A stretch of 64,000 bases of DNA from Linyphia triangularis (lineage: Eukaryota; Arthropoda; Arachnida; Araneae; Linyphiidae), in NCBI GenBank assembly GCA_963978545.1, contig OZ021722.1, positions 8,089,401-8,153,400 of the forward strand, written 5' to 3'. Below the pieces are notes generated by a model. That model saw only the letters and a list, made by a program, of their open reading frames with translations, searched no databases and was not told the DNA's origin. Of the stretch, positions 50,613-56,306 are shown piece after piece. The translations under genes were made by a program, and so were the position numbers. Position 1 is the stretch's first letter, and each line of letters starts with the position of its first letter.

Positions 50613-50696
50613 AGGGTTCAGGAAAGTTTTTTAAAAAAATGTAGACTTACTTCCACGGCGTTTGTTAGTTTTCTTCCCCATGTTGTGTCATCAAGT
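28590..50696 (-). CDS. Spliced gene: coiled-coil, AT-hook-like basic nuclear protein (family not recognised)
   Basis: Seen: 13 exons (listed separately) join without a frame break from ATG at 50681-50679 to TAA at 28592-28590, 1071 coding bases, 356 residues; an uncertain exon at 28846-28986 would add 47. Two in-frame stops lie just before the ATG, after a good acceptor, so an unseen 5' UTR exon is expected upstream. Protein: basic cluster RKRPKRGEDKKGKRPMKR at residues 18-35, acidic SSEDEDE at 78-84, charged E/R/K/Q-rich helix at about 87-200, proline/acidic linker at 206-249, KRGRGRPKKK at 257-266, basic C-terminus. Known: RGRP cores flanked by basic residues are AT-hooks that bind AT-rich minor groove. 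Inferred: nuclear, possibly chromatin-associated and self-associating. The exact family and expression are unknown. The consistent phases over 13 junctions make chance very unlikely. Confidence 0.82.
28846..28986 (-). CDS. Possible exon 13 (uncertain; partly satellite-derived)
   Basis: A good acceptor (TGACTTTTCAG) opens a phase-0 frame of 47 codons from GVRSYW to DNAS, with donor TCA|GTACCA (weak). If the donor is not used, the frame continues to a TAA at 28828-28830, so this could instead be an alternative terminal exon. The acceptor and first codons lie inside a unit of the decayed 70-bp satellite array at 28970-29485. Exon 12 can also join exon 14 directly in phase, so this exon is optional. 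No homology is recognised. Confidence 0.38.
28970..29485. repeat. Decayed array of about 70-bp units related to the 139-bp satellite
   Basis: Eight units begin with variants of GTAATTTGACCTC at about 28971, 29031, 29089, 29170, 29240, 29321, 29390 and 29457 (average about 70 bp), followed by GAAATGCCGA and TTCGGCTGACCAG. This is the monomer of the 23.8-26.3 kb satellite (TGTGACCTCGCGACCCGGAATGCC...CGGCTCACCAGG) in degenerate form. It is not homogenised, so it is an older or abandoned array. Confidence 0.85.
29565..29830. repeat. Dispersed repeat (CCCTGATTTCCAGG family), partial
   Basis: Shares the order of the family at 50130-50550: TTCCCTGAT...CTTCTAAATAA, GGTAAACTTTTTTT, CAGATGTATAGA, ACATGTATGCTAA, CTTCTAACGATCACC. 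The CCAGGTTCTGTGG end is missing. Confidence 0.7.
29886..30199. repeat. Inverted repeat in intron 12
   Basis: GATGTACCTTTTCTCAAGAAC at the left is matched in reverse complement by GTTTTTGAGAAAAGGTACATC-like text at the right (about 25-base arms, few mismatches). The spacing of about 310 bp could be a MITE, but no target duplication is clear. Confidence 0.5.
30200..31675. other. Intron 12, no recognisable element
   Basis: AT-rich intronic sequence between the uncertain exon and exon 12. Nothing identified except ordinary homopolymers. Confidence 0.4.
31676..31885. repeat. Dispersed repeat (GATTGGATGACGRCAAG family)
   Basis: Two inverted units carry TTGCCGTCATCCAAT. The family phrase is CCAAGTTTCAGCTCGATTGG...GACGACAAG followed by GCCATCGACAAACAT. 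Other members are at 41815-41925, 45180-45345, 47060-47220 and 59210-59645, where the unit is tandem at about 150 bp. Confidence 0.7.
32222..32417 (-). CDS. Exon 12 (AT-hook-like motif)
   Basis: 196 bases, phase 2 in, phase 0 out, residues 250-315. Contains PQKRGRGRPKKKVYARR, an AT-hook core RGRP in a basic context, followed by an R/P/G-rich stretch and DPITDVRWSLEKQLGHIK. Acceptor TTTTGTTCCACAG, donor CCCCAA|GTAAGA. An internal GTAAGA near 32325 could act as a minor donor. A small MITE starts 66 bp upstream of the acceptor. Confidence 0.82.
32483..32707. mobile_element. MITE, 225 bp, long terminal inverted repeats
   Basis: The left end GGTACTTTTCTGTTAGAGGG is matched by the reverse complement of the right end (GGTACTTTTCCGTTAAAGGG). 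Pairing continues for about 60 bases through GGCAAT...TCCAAG and GGATTCTGCGCCA. The flanks AAGCCATTG and AAGCATTG may be an imperfect 8-bp target duplication. It lies in intron 11, 66 bp upstream of the exon 12 acceptor. Confidence 0.85.
33030..33398. mobile_element. MITE, about 365 bp (GATCATTCCCTATACTCG ends)
   Basis: Left end AGTAAAGATCATTCCCTATA and right end TATAGGGAATGATCCTTACT are inverted repeats; pairing continues through GTGCATTTAGAAA. Body landmarks GTGGCTCCACCTGGTTTTG and TTTTTCGTACCCACTCGGC recur in partial copies at about 38500-38680 and 49685-49915. Located in intron 11. Confidence 0.8.
34086..34130 (-). CDS. Exon 11 (proline/glutamate linker)
   Basis: 45 bases, phase 2 in and out, residues 235-249 (VEQPPEEQAPPPAEE). 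Acceptor TTTACTACAG, donor GAAGA|GTAAGT. Frame-neutral if skipped. Confidence 0.8.
34621..34662 (-). CDS. Exon 10 (acidic linker)
   Basis: 42 bases, phase 2 in and out, residues 221-234 (LNEDSADIPMNEEV). Acceptor AAAATGTAG, donor GTGGT|GTAAGT. Same length and phase as exon 9; frame-neutral if skipped. Confidence 0.78.
34930..35190. repeat. Dispersed repeat (GGAATTTTAGGGCGAATGCG family), left part
   Basis: Matches 17940-18200 in order (TTTAGGGATAATTCT, TAGCTGACACCAGCTCCTAACAC, AACAACTTTTTAGCAAAATA). It continues at 35755-35945 after interruption by the mariner-like element at 35191-35752. Confidence 0.75.
35191..35752. mobile_element. Tc1/mariner-type MITE (562 bp, TA target)
   Basis: Perfect 12-base ends TGGACAATTCCC / GGGAATTGTCCA are flanked by TA on both sides. 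The host repeat is uninterrupted at the paralogous site near 18158 (ACTAGTATTTTGACAAAC), giving independent support for insertion at TA. The interior is GC-richer and holds overlapping minus-strand frames of 83 and 123 codons that run into homopolymers; no transposase motif was recognised. Located in intron 9. Confidence 0.85.
35945..36260. repeat. Dispersed repeat (CCCTGATTTCCAGG family), partial
   Basis: Contains TTCCTGATTTTACTACAAACTTT, CATGCTAAAAATATGCCAATTTTT and ACCGCCACAGTTCTCAGAGAG-like text in the family order. Located in intron 9. Confidence 0.7.
36333..36403. repeat. 36-bp tandem duplication spanning the exon 9 donor
   Basis: Two copies of 36 bases (36333-36368 and from 36369) share CTTACAGTTCTGGCAGTTGG and the following GGTGGATCCAGTTCA. 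On the minus strand each copy contains the end of exon 9 and a GTAAGT donor. The copies are identical over at least 35 bases, so the duplication is recent. Confidence 0.95.
36374..36415 (-). CDS. Exon 9 (acidic proline linker)
   Basis: 42 bases, phase 2 in and out, residues 207-220 (PFDVDELDPPQLPE). Acceptor CTTTAATGCAG, donor GAACT|GTAAGT. The exon end and donor are duplicated 36 bp downstream; only the proximal donor keeps the protein open, because reading through meets TAA at the donor itself. Confidence 0.75.
36693..38146. repeat. (ATAC)n microsatellite, about 1.45 kb
   Basis: About 363 uninterrupted tetranucleotide copies with no impurity visible, flanked on both sides by (AT)n. It lies in intron 8, ending about 280 bp upstream of the exon 9 acceptor. 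Frames of more than 500 codons on both strands (YIHT and MYVC repeats) are artefacts. The purity suggests very recent expansion; true length may differ from the assembled length. Confidence 0.98.
38160..38480. repeat. Intronic dispersed repeat, copy 1 (CACTTGGCGAATCACTA family)
   Basis: Landmarks in order: CATTGAATACACTG, ATGGTTCCCGGCAAATCGCAAC, TAATATTGACAACC, GGATACTATAAG, GACGTCACTCACTTGGCGAA. The same order is seen at about 42165-42660, and parts recur at 39930-40140 and 48720-48830. Not classified. Confidence 0.65.
38500..38680. mobile_element. Partial copy of the 365-bp MITE
   Basis: Matches the right half of 33030-33398: TTTTCGTACCTACTCGCCAA, TTTCTAAATGAACTG and the end AGAATAGGGAATGATCC. 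The left terminal repeat is not visible. Confidence 0.7.
38681..39655. other. Intron 8 remainder
   Basis: AT-rich sequence between the MITE fragment and exon 8. The phrase CAGTGGCGTGCGGTGACATA at 38892 resembles a hAT-type end but has no partner nearby. Nothing else identified. Confidence 0.4.
39660..39800 (-). CDS. Exon 8 (coiled-coil segment)
   Basis: 141 bases, phase 2 in and out, residues 160-206. Strongly helical E/R/A text (REEKEEQLRVLAEEVRIARE), then APLP. Acceptor CTTTATGATAG after a long pyrimidine tract; a second acceptor 9 bases on is also in frame. The donor CTCC|GTCAGT was chosen because it keeps phase with exon 9. The alternative TCA|GTATTT four bases on would break the frame into exon 9. 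Confidence 0.78.
40795..40883 (-). CDS. Exon 7 (coiled-coil segment)
   Basis: 89 bases, phase 0 in, phase 2 out, residues 131-159 (NKRLTEEKEANQ...). Donor GTGAGT matches consensus; acceptor GCCAATTGTAG. A pogo-like MITE ends only 52 bp upstream of this acceptor, so the branch site lies in that short gap or inside the transposon. Confidence 0.8.
40936..41640. mobile_element. pogo/Tigger-like non-autonomous element (705 bp)
   Basis: Left end CAGTCAAACCCCGTTAACAC and right end GTTAAAAGGGATTTGACTG are inverted repeats flanked by TA (40934-40935 and 41641-41642). Subterminal GCGTTAACCG/GTAAACGGG-type motifs repeat near both ends. CAGTCAAACC-type ends with a TA target fit the pogo/Tigger group of Tc1/mariner. 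There is no transposase frame. Located in intron 6, 52 bp upstream of the exon 7 acceptor. Confidence 0.87.
41815..41925. repeat. Dispersed repeat (GATTGGATGACGRCAAG family)
   Basis: GACCGATTGGATGACGGCAA, CGTCCGCAGATTTG and CCCATCGACAAACATAATCG appear in the family order. Intron 6. Confidence 0.7.
41997..42080 (-). CDS. Exon 6 (coiled-coil segment)
   Basis: 84 bases, phase 0 both ends, residues 103-130. Rich in E and R (ERRRREEAHSQEMQ), followed by a leucine-spaced stretch. Acceptor CTTTTTTTTAG, donor GAAGAG|GTTTGT, a weaker but acceptable donor. It can be skipped without shifting the frame. Confidence 0.8.
42165..42660. repeat. Intronic dispersed repeat, copy 2, with 14-bp tandem expansion
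   Basis: Same landmark order as 38160-38480 (CATTGAATTCAGATCC, TAATATTGATAACC, GGTACTCTAAGAG, GACGTCATTCACTTGGCGAA). Positions 42283-42421 are an expanded tandem of the 14-bp unit ATTAATAAATATAT, about ten copies. Intron 5. Confidence 0.75.
42985..43200. repeat. Tandem duplication, about 110-bp unit
   Basis: AACCCTAACTTGCCTATACA at about 43002 and AACCCTAATTTGCCTATACA at about 43106, each followed by AAATAGCTATAACTTATTTA-like text, a TTATC(C/A)CCAAAAT phrase and CAGATACAATTAT / CAGATGCAATTAT. Intron 5. Confidence 0.75.
43246..43294 (-). CDS. Exon 5
   Basis: 49 bases, phase 2 in, phase 0 out, residues 86-102 (RLLRRAVSQSIISARLE). Acceptor TTTTCCCTTAG, donor TTAGAA|GTAAGT. Start of the predicted helical region. 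Confidence 0.8.
43379..43830. repeat. Direct repeat pair in intron 4
   Basis: Units at about 43379-43545 and 43693-43830 share TTTTTAAC, GAACTTCTGAAACAGTTACT and TTTTAAGTTGCTTAGTGGAAAGCTAGAT, separated by about 150 bp of AT-rich sequence. The first unit has an expanded T tract. Confidence 0.8.
43920..44385. repeat. Dispersed repeat (CCCTGATTTCCAGG family)
   Basis: A long copy with most landmarks: TTTCCCTGATTTCC, CTACAGATGTGTAGACACCC, GAATATGTATGCTTAAGAG, CTTCTAACAATTACCACCAC, TTCAGATTCTGTGG. Intron 4. Confidence 0.75.
44476..44572. repeat. 32-bp tandem repeat (3 copies) abutting the exon 4 donor
   Basis: The CATGGGACCAATCAACAAAC phrase starts at 44479, 44511 and 44543. Each 32-bp unit ends in AGATTAC, the complement of the exon 4 donor start GTAATCT, so the array grew from the first intronic bases after exon 4. 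Confidence 0.93.
44574..44631 (-). CDS. Exon 4 (acidic serine patch)
   Basis: 58 bases, phase 1 in, phase 2 out, residues 67-85, ending SPPSSEDEDEA. The SSEDEDE run is a typical casein kinase 2-type acceptor context. Acceptor TTTCTCTTTCAG is strong; donor GCAAG|GTAATC. A 32-bp tandem repeat begins immediately after the donor and copies the donor's first intronic bases. Confidence 0.8.
45180..45345. repeat. Dispersed repeat (GATTGGATGACGRCAAG family)
   Basis: Best-preserved unit: CCAAAATTTGATAGAATGCA, CATCGACATCGAATCTATTT, GCCAAGTTTCAGCTCGATTG, poly-G expansion, GCAGCCATCGACAAAACATA. Intron 3. A pyrimidine-rich C/T run lies further along at 45600-45635. Confidence 0.75.
46049..46114 (-). CDS. 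Exon 3
   Basis: 66 bases, phase 1 in and out, residues 45-66 (starts DIPTQTPQPRREF). Acceptor ATTTTGCTTTTAG, donor TCGA|GTAAGT. Skipping this exon would keep the frame. It appears to be an ancient partial duplicate of exon 2 with its acceptor. Confidence 0.8.
46206..46912. mobile_element. hAT-like MITE composite (CAGGGCTCCCACTG ends)
   Basis: Left end CAGGGCTCCCACTGAAATC. Right-type ends occur twice: GACCGTGGGAACCCCCTG (to about 46600) and GACCTTGGGAGCCCCTG (to about 46912), both reverse complements of the left end. Internal text ATGACTTTTCAAAGAC...AAGGACCTA...CATCATGTCTGTA is the same module that makes up the 435-bp satellite at 5.4-10.8 kb. No target duplication was found, probably because two copies are nested or recombined. 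Intron 2. Confidence 0.65.
47060..47220. repeat. Dispersed repeat (GATTGGATGACGRCAAG family)
   Basis: CCAAAATTTGATCGAATGC, GAGATCGAATCTAACTGCCA, GACCGATAGGATGACGCCAA, GGCCATCGACAAACATATAC. Intron 2. Confidence 0.75.
47540..47790. repeat. Dispersed repeat (CCCTGATTTCCAGG family), partial
   Basis: CGGTTACCGCCATAAATCTC, GGCGCCATAATACGGATAA, then TTTCCCTGATTTCCAGGTTC and TGTGGCCACTCTGA. A long poly-A tract has expanded in the middle. Intron 2. Confidence 0.75.
48380..48481 (-). CDS. Exon 2 (basic, nuclear-signal-like)
   Basis: 102 bases, phase 1 in and out. Acceptor ATTTTACTTTTAG, donor ACAG|GTAACT. It encodes residues 11-44, including a lysine/arginine cluster at 18-35 that fits a bipartite nuclear localisation signal. 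The last 28 intron bases before it nearly match those before exon 3, and the first exon bases are also similar. Confidence 0.82.
49685..49915. mobile_element. Partial copy of the 365-bp MITE
   Basis: Shares AAAACCAGATGGAGCCACTA, ATGACGTAAGGATTTCAAAT and TTTTCGTACCTACTCACCAA with 33030-33398. The terminal AGGGAATGATC is decayed to AGTGTGGAAAAT. Confidence 0.65.
50130..50550. repeat. Dispersed repeat (CCCTGATTTCCAGG family), fullest copy
   Basis: Runs from TTTCCCTGATAGACTTCTAA to CCAGGTTCTGTGACCACTCT, about 400 bp, and can serve as the reference for the family. A poly-T tract of about 36 bases follows. Confidence 0.8.
50651..50696 (-). CDS. Exon 1 (start codon; partly 5' UTR)
   Basis: Acceptor TTTCTTTTAG precedes 15 untranslated bases that include TGA TGA in frame, then ATG at 50681. 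The coding part is 31 bases (MGKKTNKRRG plus one base, phase 1). The donor is a consensus GTAAGT. The acceptor implies at least one further non-coding exon at higher coordinates. Confidence 0.8.
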
Positions 50697-52709
50697 CTAA
50701 AAGAAACAAAATAATAATAAGTAAAAATAATTCAAATAAAATTTACAAAAATTAAAACTCTCTGAAAAAGAAAAGAATGCAACACTTTAAATGGGTATGA
50801 TTTAAAAATGAATGCGTGTAAGGCCTGATTTCTGCACTAGCCAACAAAGCCCAGGCTTGGGGCCGCGCCCTGAAATTTTAAAAGCCCCAAAAATTAGCAT
50901 AAGCTGTTGTAGTCAAAACGAACTACGATCCTTTTTCATTATTTTCAATTAGGTTTTGAACTCAAATAAATCATATACTTAAATATATTTTAAGTTGCAG
51001 TGGTTAAGAAACTAAACGTCGAGTTCAAGTCAGTTTAGAGTATTTGAGTGTATCTCATTTTGGTTTATTTTCTAATGTGCAATTTTCGAATTAAGAAATG
51101 GTTATCAATAAACTTACAGACTTGATGTAACTGGTTGCTCTTGGTTATTAATTACTTTGGCAAATAAATCGTCTTTATTTTTTACAAACGTTGTTTTTTT
51201 CCCTTTCAGTTTTAAAATCATTTTTAAACTAAAAATAACCCAATTATTAGTTTAAAGCCATATTTCGAGGCATAATTTTAAAAATCTAATGTCGTACCTA
51301 CCGAAATGAATTTTGATTCACAGAATTCTAATAGGTTAATTTTTATCTAATAATGTTTGTATCTATACTCTCTATTATTTTGCTCTTAATGTTAGAATTT
51401 CAGTATCTTCTTTCCTTACGCATGCTGTTTTAGACCATACAAGGTTGAAGAAGAATCCCTTCCTACAAAAGCAATATTCCCCCCACCCCCACTTTTTAAG
51501 GGGTTCTGAAAACAGGCTGTTCCCCCTAGTGATGCAACTCAGGCCTTGCATGGGAGATATTCTTCCCCTCACCAACCTGCAGCAGGAATATGTTGCAAAG
51601 GGGCGATACATCAAACAACAATAATGCACATAATAAAAAAAAATGCCTCCGATTTTACATTTTGTATTTCTCAATATTGTTAAGAGATGGCGCGACTATA
51701 GTCCTTCCATATTGTATTGTACCATGCTAGGAGAACAGTGGGATGCTGCTTTCAGACAAAAATTATTTTGCGTTGTATTTTTTGCGTTGCCGAATGTAGG
51801 ATAAAACATACATCAATTGCTATGAATAAAACAAAATGATTTTTATTTGTCAGAAATTCCAAACATATTCGACCAAGAAATGGTTAAAAGATTATATAAC
51901 AGAGCATGCGATTACAATAAATTTTTAAATCTCATGCAAATAAACAATAGTGTATTTAATATACTAGTTGCATATTTATTGTTTTTGATATAAGTTTAAT
52001 TTTTTGCATTTATGTATTGAACTTAGTTCTTACTGCATCAACGACACATAATAAAACATGTATACTGTACATAAAAGTGTCAGATGCAAAAAAAAAATTT
52101 GGGAATGTTTGCAATTAAATTAAAAAATACATCTAAGTGCTCCCGTCAAGCTCACTGCCAGCCATCTTTTAGCCACTCGGCAGTATTTTGACCTCTCATA
52201 TCTGCGTTATTAGAGTATGTCTGAGAGCTGACATTTTTTTTTTTTTTTTTTTACGGTTAGCCTGTTAGCCACTTTAGTAAGAACCCTAAGTTTCAAGTCT
52301 CCAATTACATTGGTTGTGGTCCTGATAATCAATTTTGAAAACGGCAGGAAACGACATACTTTGAAATCCATCCAAAACTCACGCAATGATCATCAAATCA
52401 CTAAGGTATTTCAAGCAGAGATAGAAGTATGAAATTTGGTATGCTTGTAATGCTTAACATGTATACAAAGGAAACAATCTAAAAATCGAGATTTTCCCCT
52501 CCAAATCCCCTAAAGGGGGCTATGTTCCGAAAATTTGAATCTCAATTCTAATACACTTCTATTAGGACCAGAATAATAAAATTTAGAATACTAGTAGCTC
52601 TTAGCATATATAAATAGAGGAGAAAGTCATGACACTTCGCAAAGCCTCTAAAATCAAGGAATAATAATTTAAAAAAAAGTGTACTTGGCATTATAAAATT
52701 GACCATTGG
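50697..52709. other. Region upstream of exon 1
   Basis: A 5' UTR exon and promoter should lie here or beyond, but I could not place them. Positions 51460-51620 hold a GC-richer repeat related to 49250-49440. Positions 52230-52500 resemble a common old interspersed repeat (TATGAAATTTGGTATGC, TCCCCTAAAGGGGGC) that I cannot classify. Confidence 0.45.
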
Positions 52710-52850
52710 CGTTATTTTATTGAGATCTAAAGTAGAGCCAAGTTTAAAGTTGTTGTAAATTACGGCCAATACAAAATAGTCAAAGTCAAAATTCCCCTCC
52801 ATAGGCCTAAATATCTAGCTACAAAAATGCTGTGTGACTAGGCCATTACG
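52710..52850. repeat. Left arm of a long palindrome split by hAT copy 2
   Basis: GAGATCTAAAGTAGAGCCAA, AAAGTTGTTGTAA, ATATCTAGCTAC and GTGTGACTAGGCCATTACG match the reverse complement of 58479-58660 with scattered changes. The last eight bases (CCATTACG) are the hAT target duplication, which lies at the edge of the original loop. Confidence 0.85.
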
Positions 52851-55475
52851 CAGGGGCGGATTTAGAGGTCAATCACGGGGGGTGCGATTATGACCGTGAG
52901 TGGTTACAGTCACGGTAATAATTTTTCAACTTGGAAGAGAGGGGGAGGGGAGGGGTATCATCAATTAGTATGATACTACCAGGGTTCAATGGAAAAAAAA
53001 ATAGAGGGTTTGACCATCCTCTTTTGCGTCCCATATAACAAATTACCCCGAAAATGTAATAAAAAATTACATTATAAATATTTAGTATTTTTTATTAGAA
53101 AAAGAATATTTAAGAGCTCAAAAAAATATCTCATGCAGATCAGGTGAAGTGTAAAAAGTTCAACAACCCTGAAAATTCAACTTTTTTTATGCAAGTTAAT
53201 TAACCAATATATTCAACATCATAAATAATTTAATGCAGAAAAGAGGCGGCAGATCTTTTAACGACTTTAGACAATACTGCAGGTACATTAAACTCTATAT
53301 TCATAAAGTTTTAATAATTTCCAAAGTTAAACAATGCTTTTCAACTGTGTTTGACATCACATTAGTAAATTAAAATATAAGTTACATAAACTTGAGACTA
53401 TACACTATAATATTGATACTTGCATTCAAATTTGATACGGCATTATTTACTGTTTCCATATTTTCCTTTATTTAAATGAAAATCGAGGGTTTGGCGATAT
53501 TTTTATGTGGGAAGAGAGAGGGGAAAAAAAGGGAAAAACGCCGAAACGCGAAATTTGGTGATGATATTCAATAGACATTACACTGTCATTCCTTGTACAA
53601 AAAACAGAAAAATATCAATCGTTGATGGGCGATGCTCAAGGTTGAAATGCGAGTGTTAAAGGCACTCGTTTTTCAGATTTTTCCGCTATTATCAGATTTC
53701 TATGGGAATTTCAGTGGGAACGATTGCGCAACCTTAATCGTAGGTCCCATGGCTACCACTAACCCGCACACCAAATTTGACTATCGTACGTCAATTCGTT
53801 TAGGAGTTATGCTGACCACGTACAGATAGACATTTTATCTAGGCCACTTTTTTGAAATCAGGATGTTTTAAAACCAGGGGAAAAAGAAAAAAAAAATCGA
53901 TTTTTTTTTACTAAATGCTATACACTTTCAATTGCCCTATGTAAACATATGGGTAACTGAAAGTAAAAACGTGTTTGGTTATGATTCTCAATATTTTGAA
54001 AAGAAGTACAAAACAACATGGAACTCACTTTAAACTGTTAAGGATAAATTACATTTTTATAATTTAAGAAAATAATTTCGTTTGACATTGTCAAAGGGTT
54101 TTAAGGATTTTACATATGAAAGGGCTATGAATATGATACAATGCTTATTTCAGTAAAATCAGTTTATTTTTATAAGAATGAAATATTTTATTACAATCTA
54201 TTCAAATATTACTTTGATAATTGCACACAATATCGAATATCAGTGTGCACGATAAGTCCCTTCTTCGGATCATTCGGACAAAAATGAAATATTTAAACAT
54301 TTTTCGGAAAAAACAAAGATGTAAACAAATATTGTTGATGAAATATTACATTTTGTGAAATAAGTAAAATTAAAAAAAAAAAAATTTACCAATGTTAGGT
54401 CACCTTAACCTTAACTCTACATATTGATGCACTACTAAGACTGCCCTAACTAAATGAACATATATTCGAACTTCATAGTAAAAAAAGAGTGAGTGCGTTG
54501 ACCTCAATGTGCGTGTGTGTACAGTTTTTTAGTAAAAAAAAAAAAATTATCTTTGAAAATAAGATAGTTTTTACTATGGCGCTCTCAAATTTTTTATTTA
54601 TTTATCATGTAAATTTTCTTTTCTTTTAATTGGTTAAATACGCATCAACAATATTATCAAATTCTATAAAGATTTTCTGTATTAATCCAGTATAAATTTC
54701 TTTTAAAACTTTAATATAATTCTGATTTGGTTAGGGGGTTACTAATACCAAATGGTACGTATGCTTTATTTCTGACATCCGCGAAAGTTTTTAAAGTGCA
54801 GGCGGGCCATAATTAAACTGGTGTTGTTTAGATCAGTCCGGAGTCTGTAGAAATTAATAAATCTTTTTGAAATTTTGTATTAGTACTGCTGGGAAAATCT
54901 GGTAATGCTGTTTAAACATTATCATAAAATTTTTGAAATGAAAACTTTAAGATATAACTGTTTGGATTTTTGCTAATTACGCTTCAAGAACAATATATTT
55001 AAAACTTCATTGGATTGATTTCATTTTGATTTATAATTTCATTTATAAGGAATAACATGTAAAACTAACAGCCATATAAGCCCTTTTCATCTTAAAGTTT
55101 TATATTTTCCTTTAGTTGCAAAAATTCTCTAAATAGATAGATTTTAATTATATCCAACCTGTACTTTAATATAAATTTTGAGATAGCTTGAACATAACAC
55201 TATATTTTCTTTTATAAATATGATTTAAGGGAACTTAAATTAGGAAAATGTACTCAAAGACCATCTTAAACCGTCAACACACAAATCTTCATATTTAAAA
55301 TTTTTTTAAAAAAAAAAGCAGATTTTTGAAACAAACAGCTTTATATCATCTGAAAATTAGTTTAAATTTCTGCATTATATTCAAATAAAATTCCAAACTA
55401 AATTAGTTACAGCAGGTAAAATTGTAGTAATAATAATAATAATAATGTTCATAAAACCATAGAACCTGCTTTTTA

Positions 55476-56306
55476 ATACGCTTTTATTAGCTTCAGACGT
55501 ATGTATGTTAGTATGTAACGGAATCTTTGAACATGATTTTGAACCCCTTCAAAACGTCGGATTAACTCGAAATTTGGCATACTTATTAAGAACCGATGAC
55601 AATTCAATAATTCAATAAGTTTGTCGCTTTATCACAAGGATTAGCTCGTGTTGCCCTTGCGCCGTTAAATTCCAACCAACCAACCTTCTCCGGAATCGAA
55701 CCCTGGTGTGCCGTTTGAACGACGGTTATACAAATCGTGTTTTTTTAGTCACATTATCCTTACCAGGATCTTCAGGATTAGTGATTTTTCATATTCAGAG
55801 ACACGGTAGTGTTTTGTGCCAAGTAATACGGTGTGTACTAAGGCATACACATGACTTAAATTTGAGACAAGCATGCAACTATTGGCAGAAACAACTGGAA
55901 AGTTTTGTACACTAACTAAAAAAAAAATTATAGTTTACAGAAAAAATAATTAATAGTTTAAAAACTAAAAAAATACGCTTTAATAGAAAAGTGAACTAAA
56001 AAGTAGAAAATAATTTTAAATAAGTTTGAAATAAGAATAGAGTGATTAACAAGAAATATTTATTTTATCGTAAAAGAGCGTGGAGTGCTTTTTAAGATAT
56101 TTTCATAATGGCTCTACTTTTACCAATATCTGTCATTAAATATTTTCAACAATTGACATCAAGCACCCCACGCTTTTTTACGATAAAATAAATATTTCTT
56201 GTTAATCACTCTATTCTTATTTCAAACTTATTTAAAATTATTTTCTACTTTTTAGTTCACTTTTCTATTAAAGCGTATTTTTTGGTTTTTAAACTATTAA
56301 TTATTT
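55476..56306. mobile_element. Nested insertion in hAT copy 2: SINE-like block plus 360-bp hairpin
   Basis: Absent from the matching point in hAT copy 1 (TGCTTTTTCATCACAAG near 14389). The plus-strand start is AATACGCTTTTATTAGC. Positions 55692-55702 read GGAATCGAACC, the reverse complement of a perfect RNA polymerase III B-box GGTTCGATTCC, followed on the minus strand by GGTTGGTTGGTTGG and GGCGCAAGGGCAAC, a core shared with 22033-22083. From 55944 to 56306 the sequence is a long hairpin whose arms carry the same AATACGCTTT start motif. No standard class fits; it may be a SINE joined to a fold-back element. Confidence 0.8.
55944..56306. repeat. Near-perfect hairpin, about 145-base arms
   Basis: The left arm TTAATAGTTTAAAAAC...AGTGAACTAAAAAGTAGAAA...AAGAATAGAGTGATTAAC pairs with the right arm GTTAATCACTCTATTCTT...TTTAAACTATTAA. 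Very few mismatches, with a loop of about 70 bases containing AATGGCTCTACTTTTACC. The near-identity of the arms implies recent formation or ongoing gene conversion. Confidence 0.95.

Larger units (their letters stand above)
48482..50650. other. Intron 1
   Basis: Contains fragments of the CACTTGGCGAATCACTA family (48720-48830), a partial MITE (49685-49915) and a full CCCTGATTTCCAGG-family repeat (50130-50550). A 49250-49440 block around CCCCATCGAGTGATGCAAG resembles 51480-51600 upstream of exon 1. No further exon with the correct phase was recognised. Confidence 0.5.
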
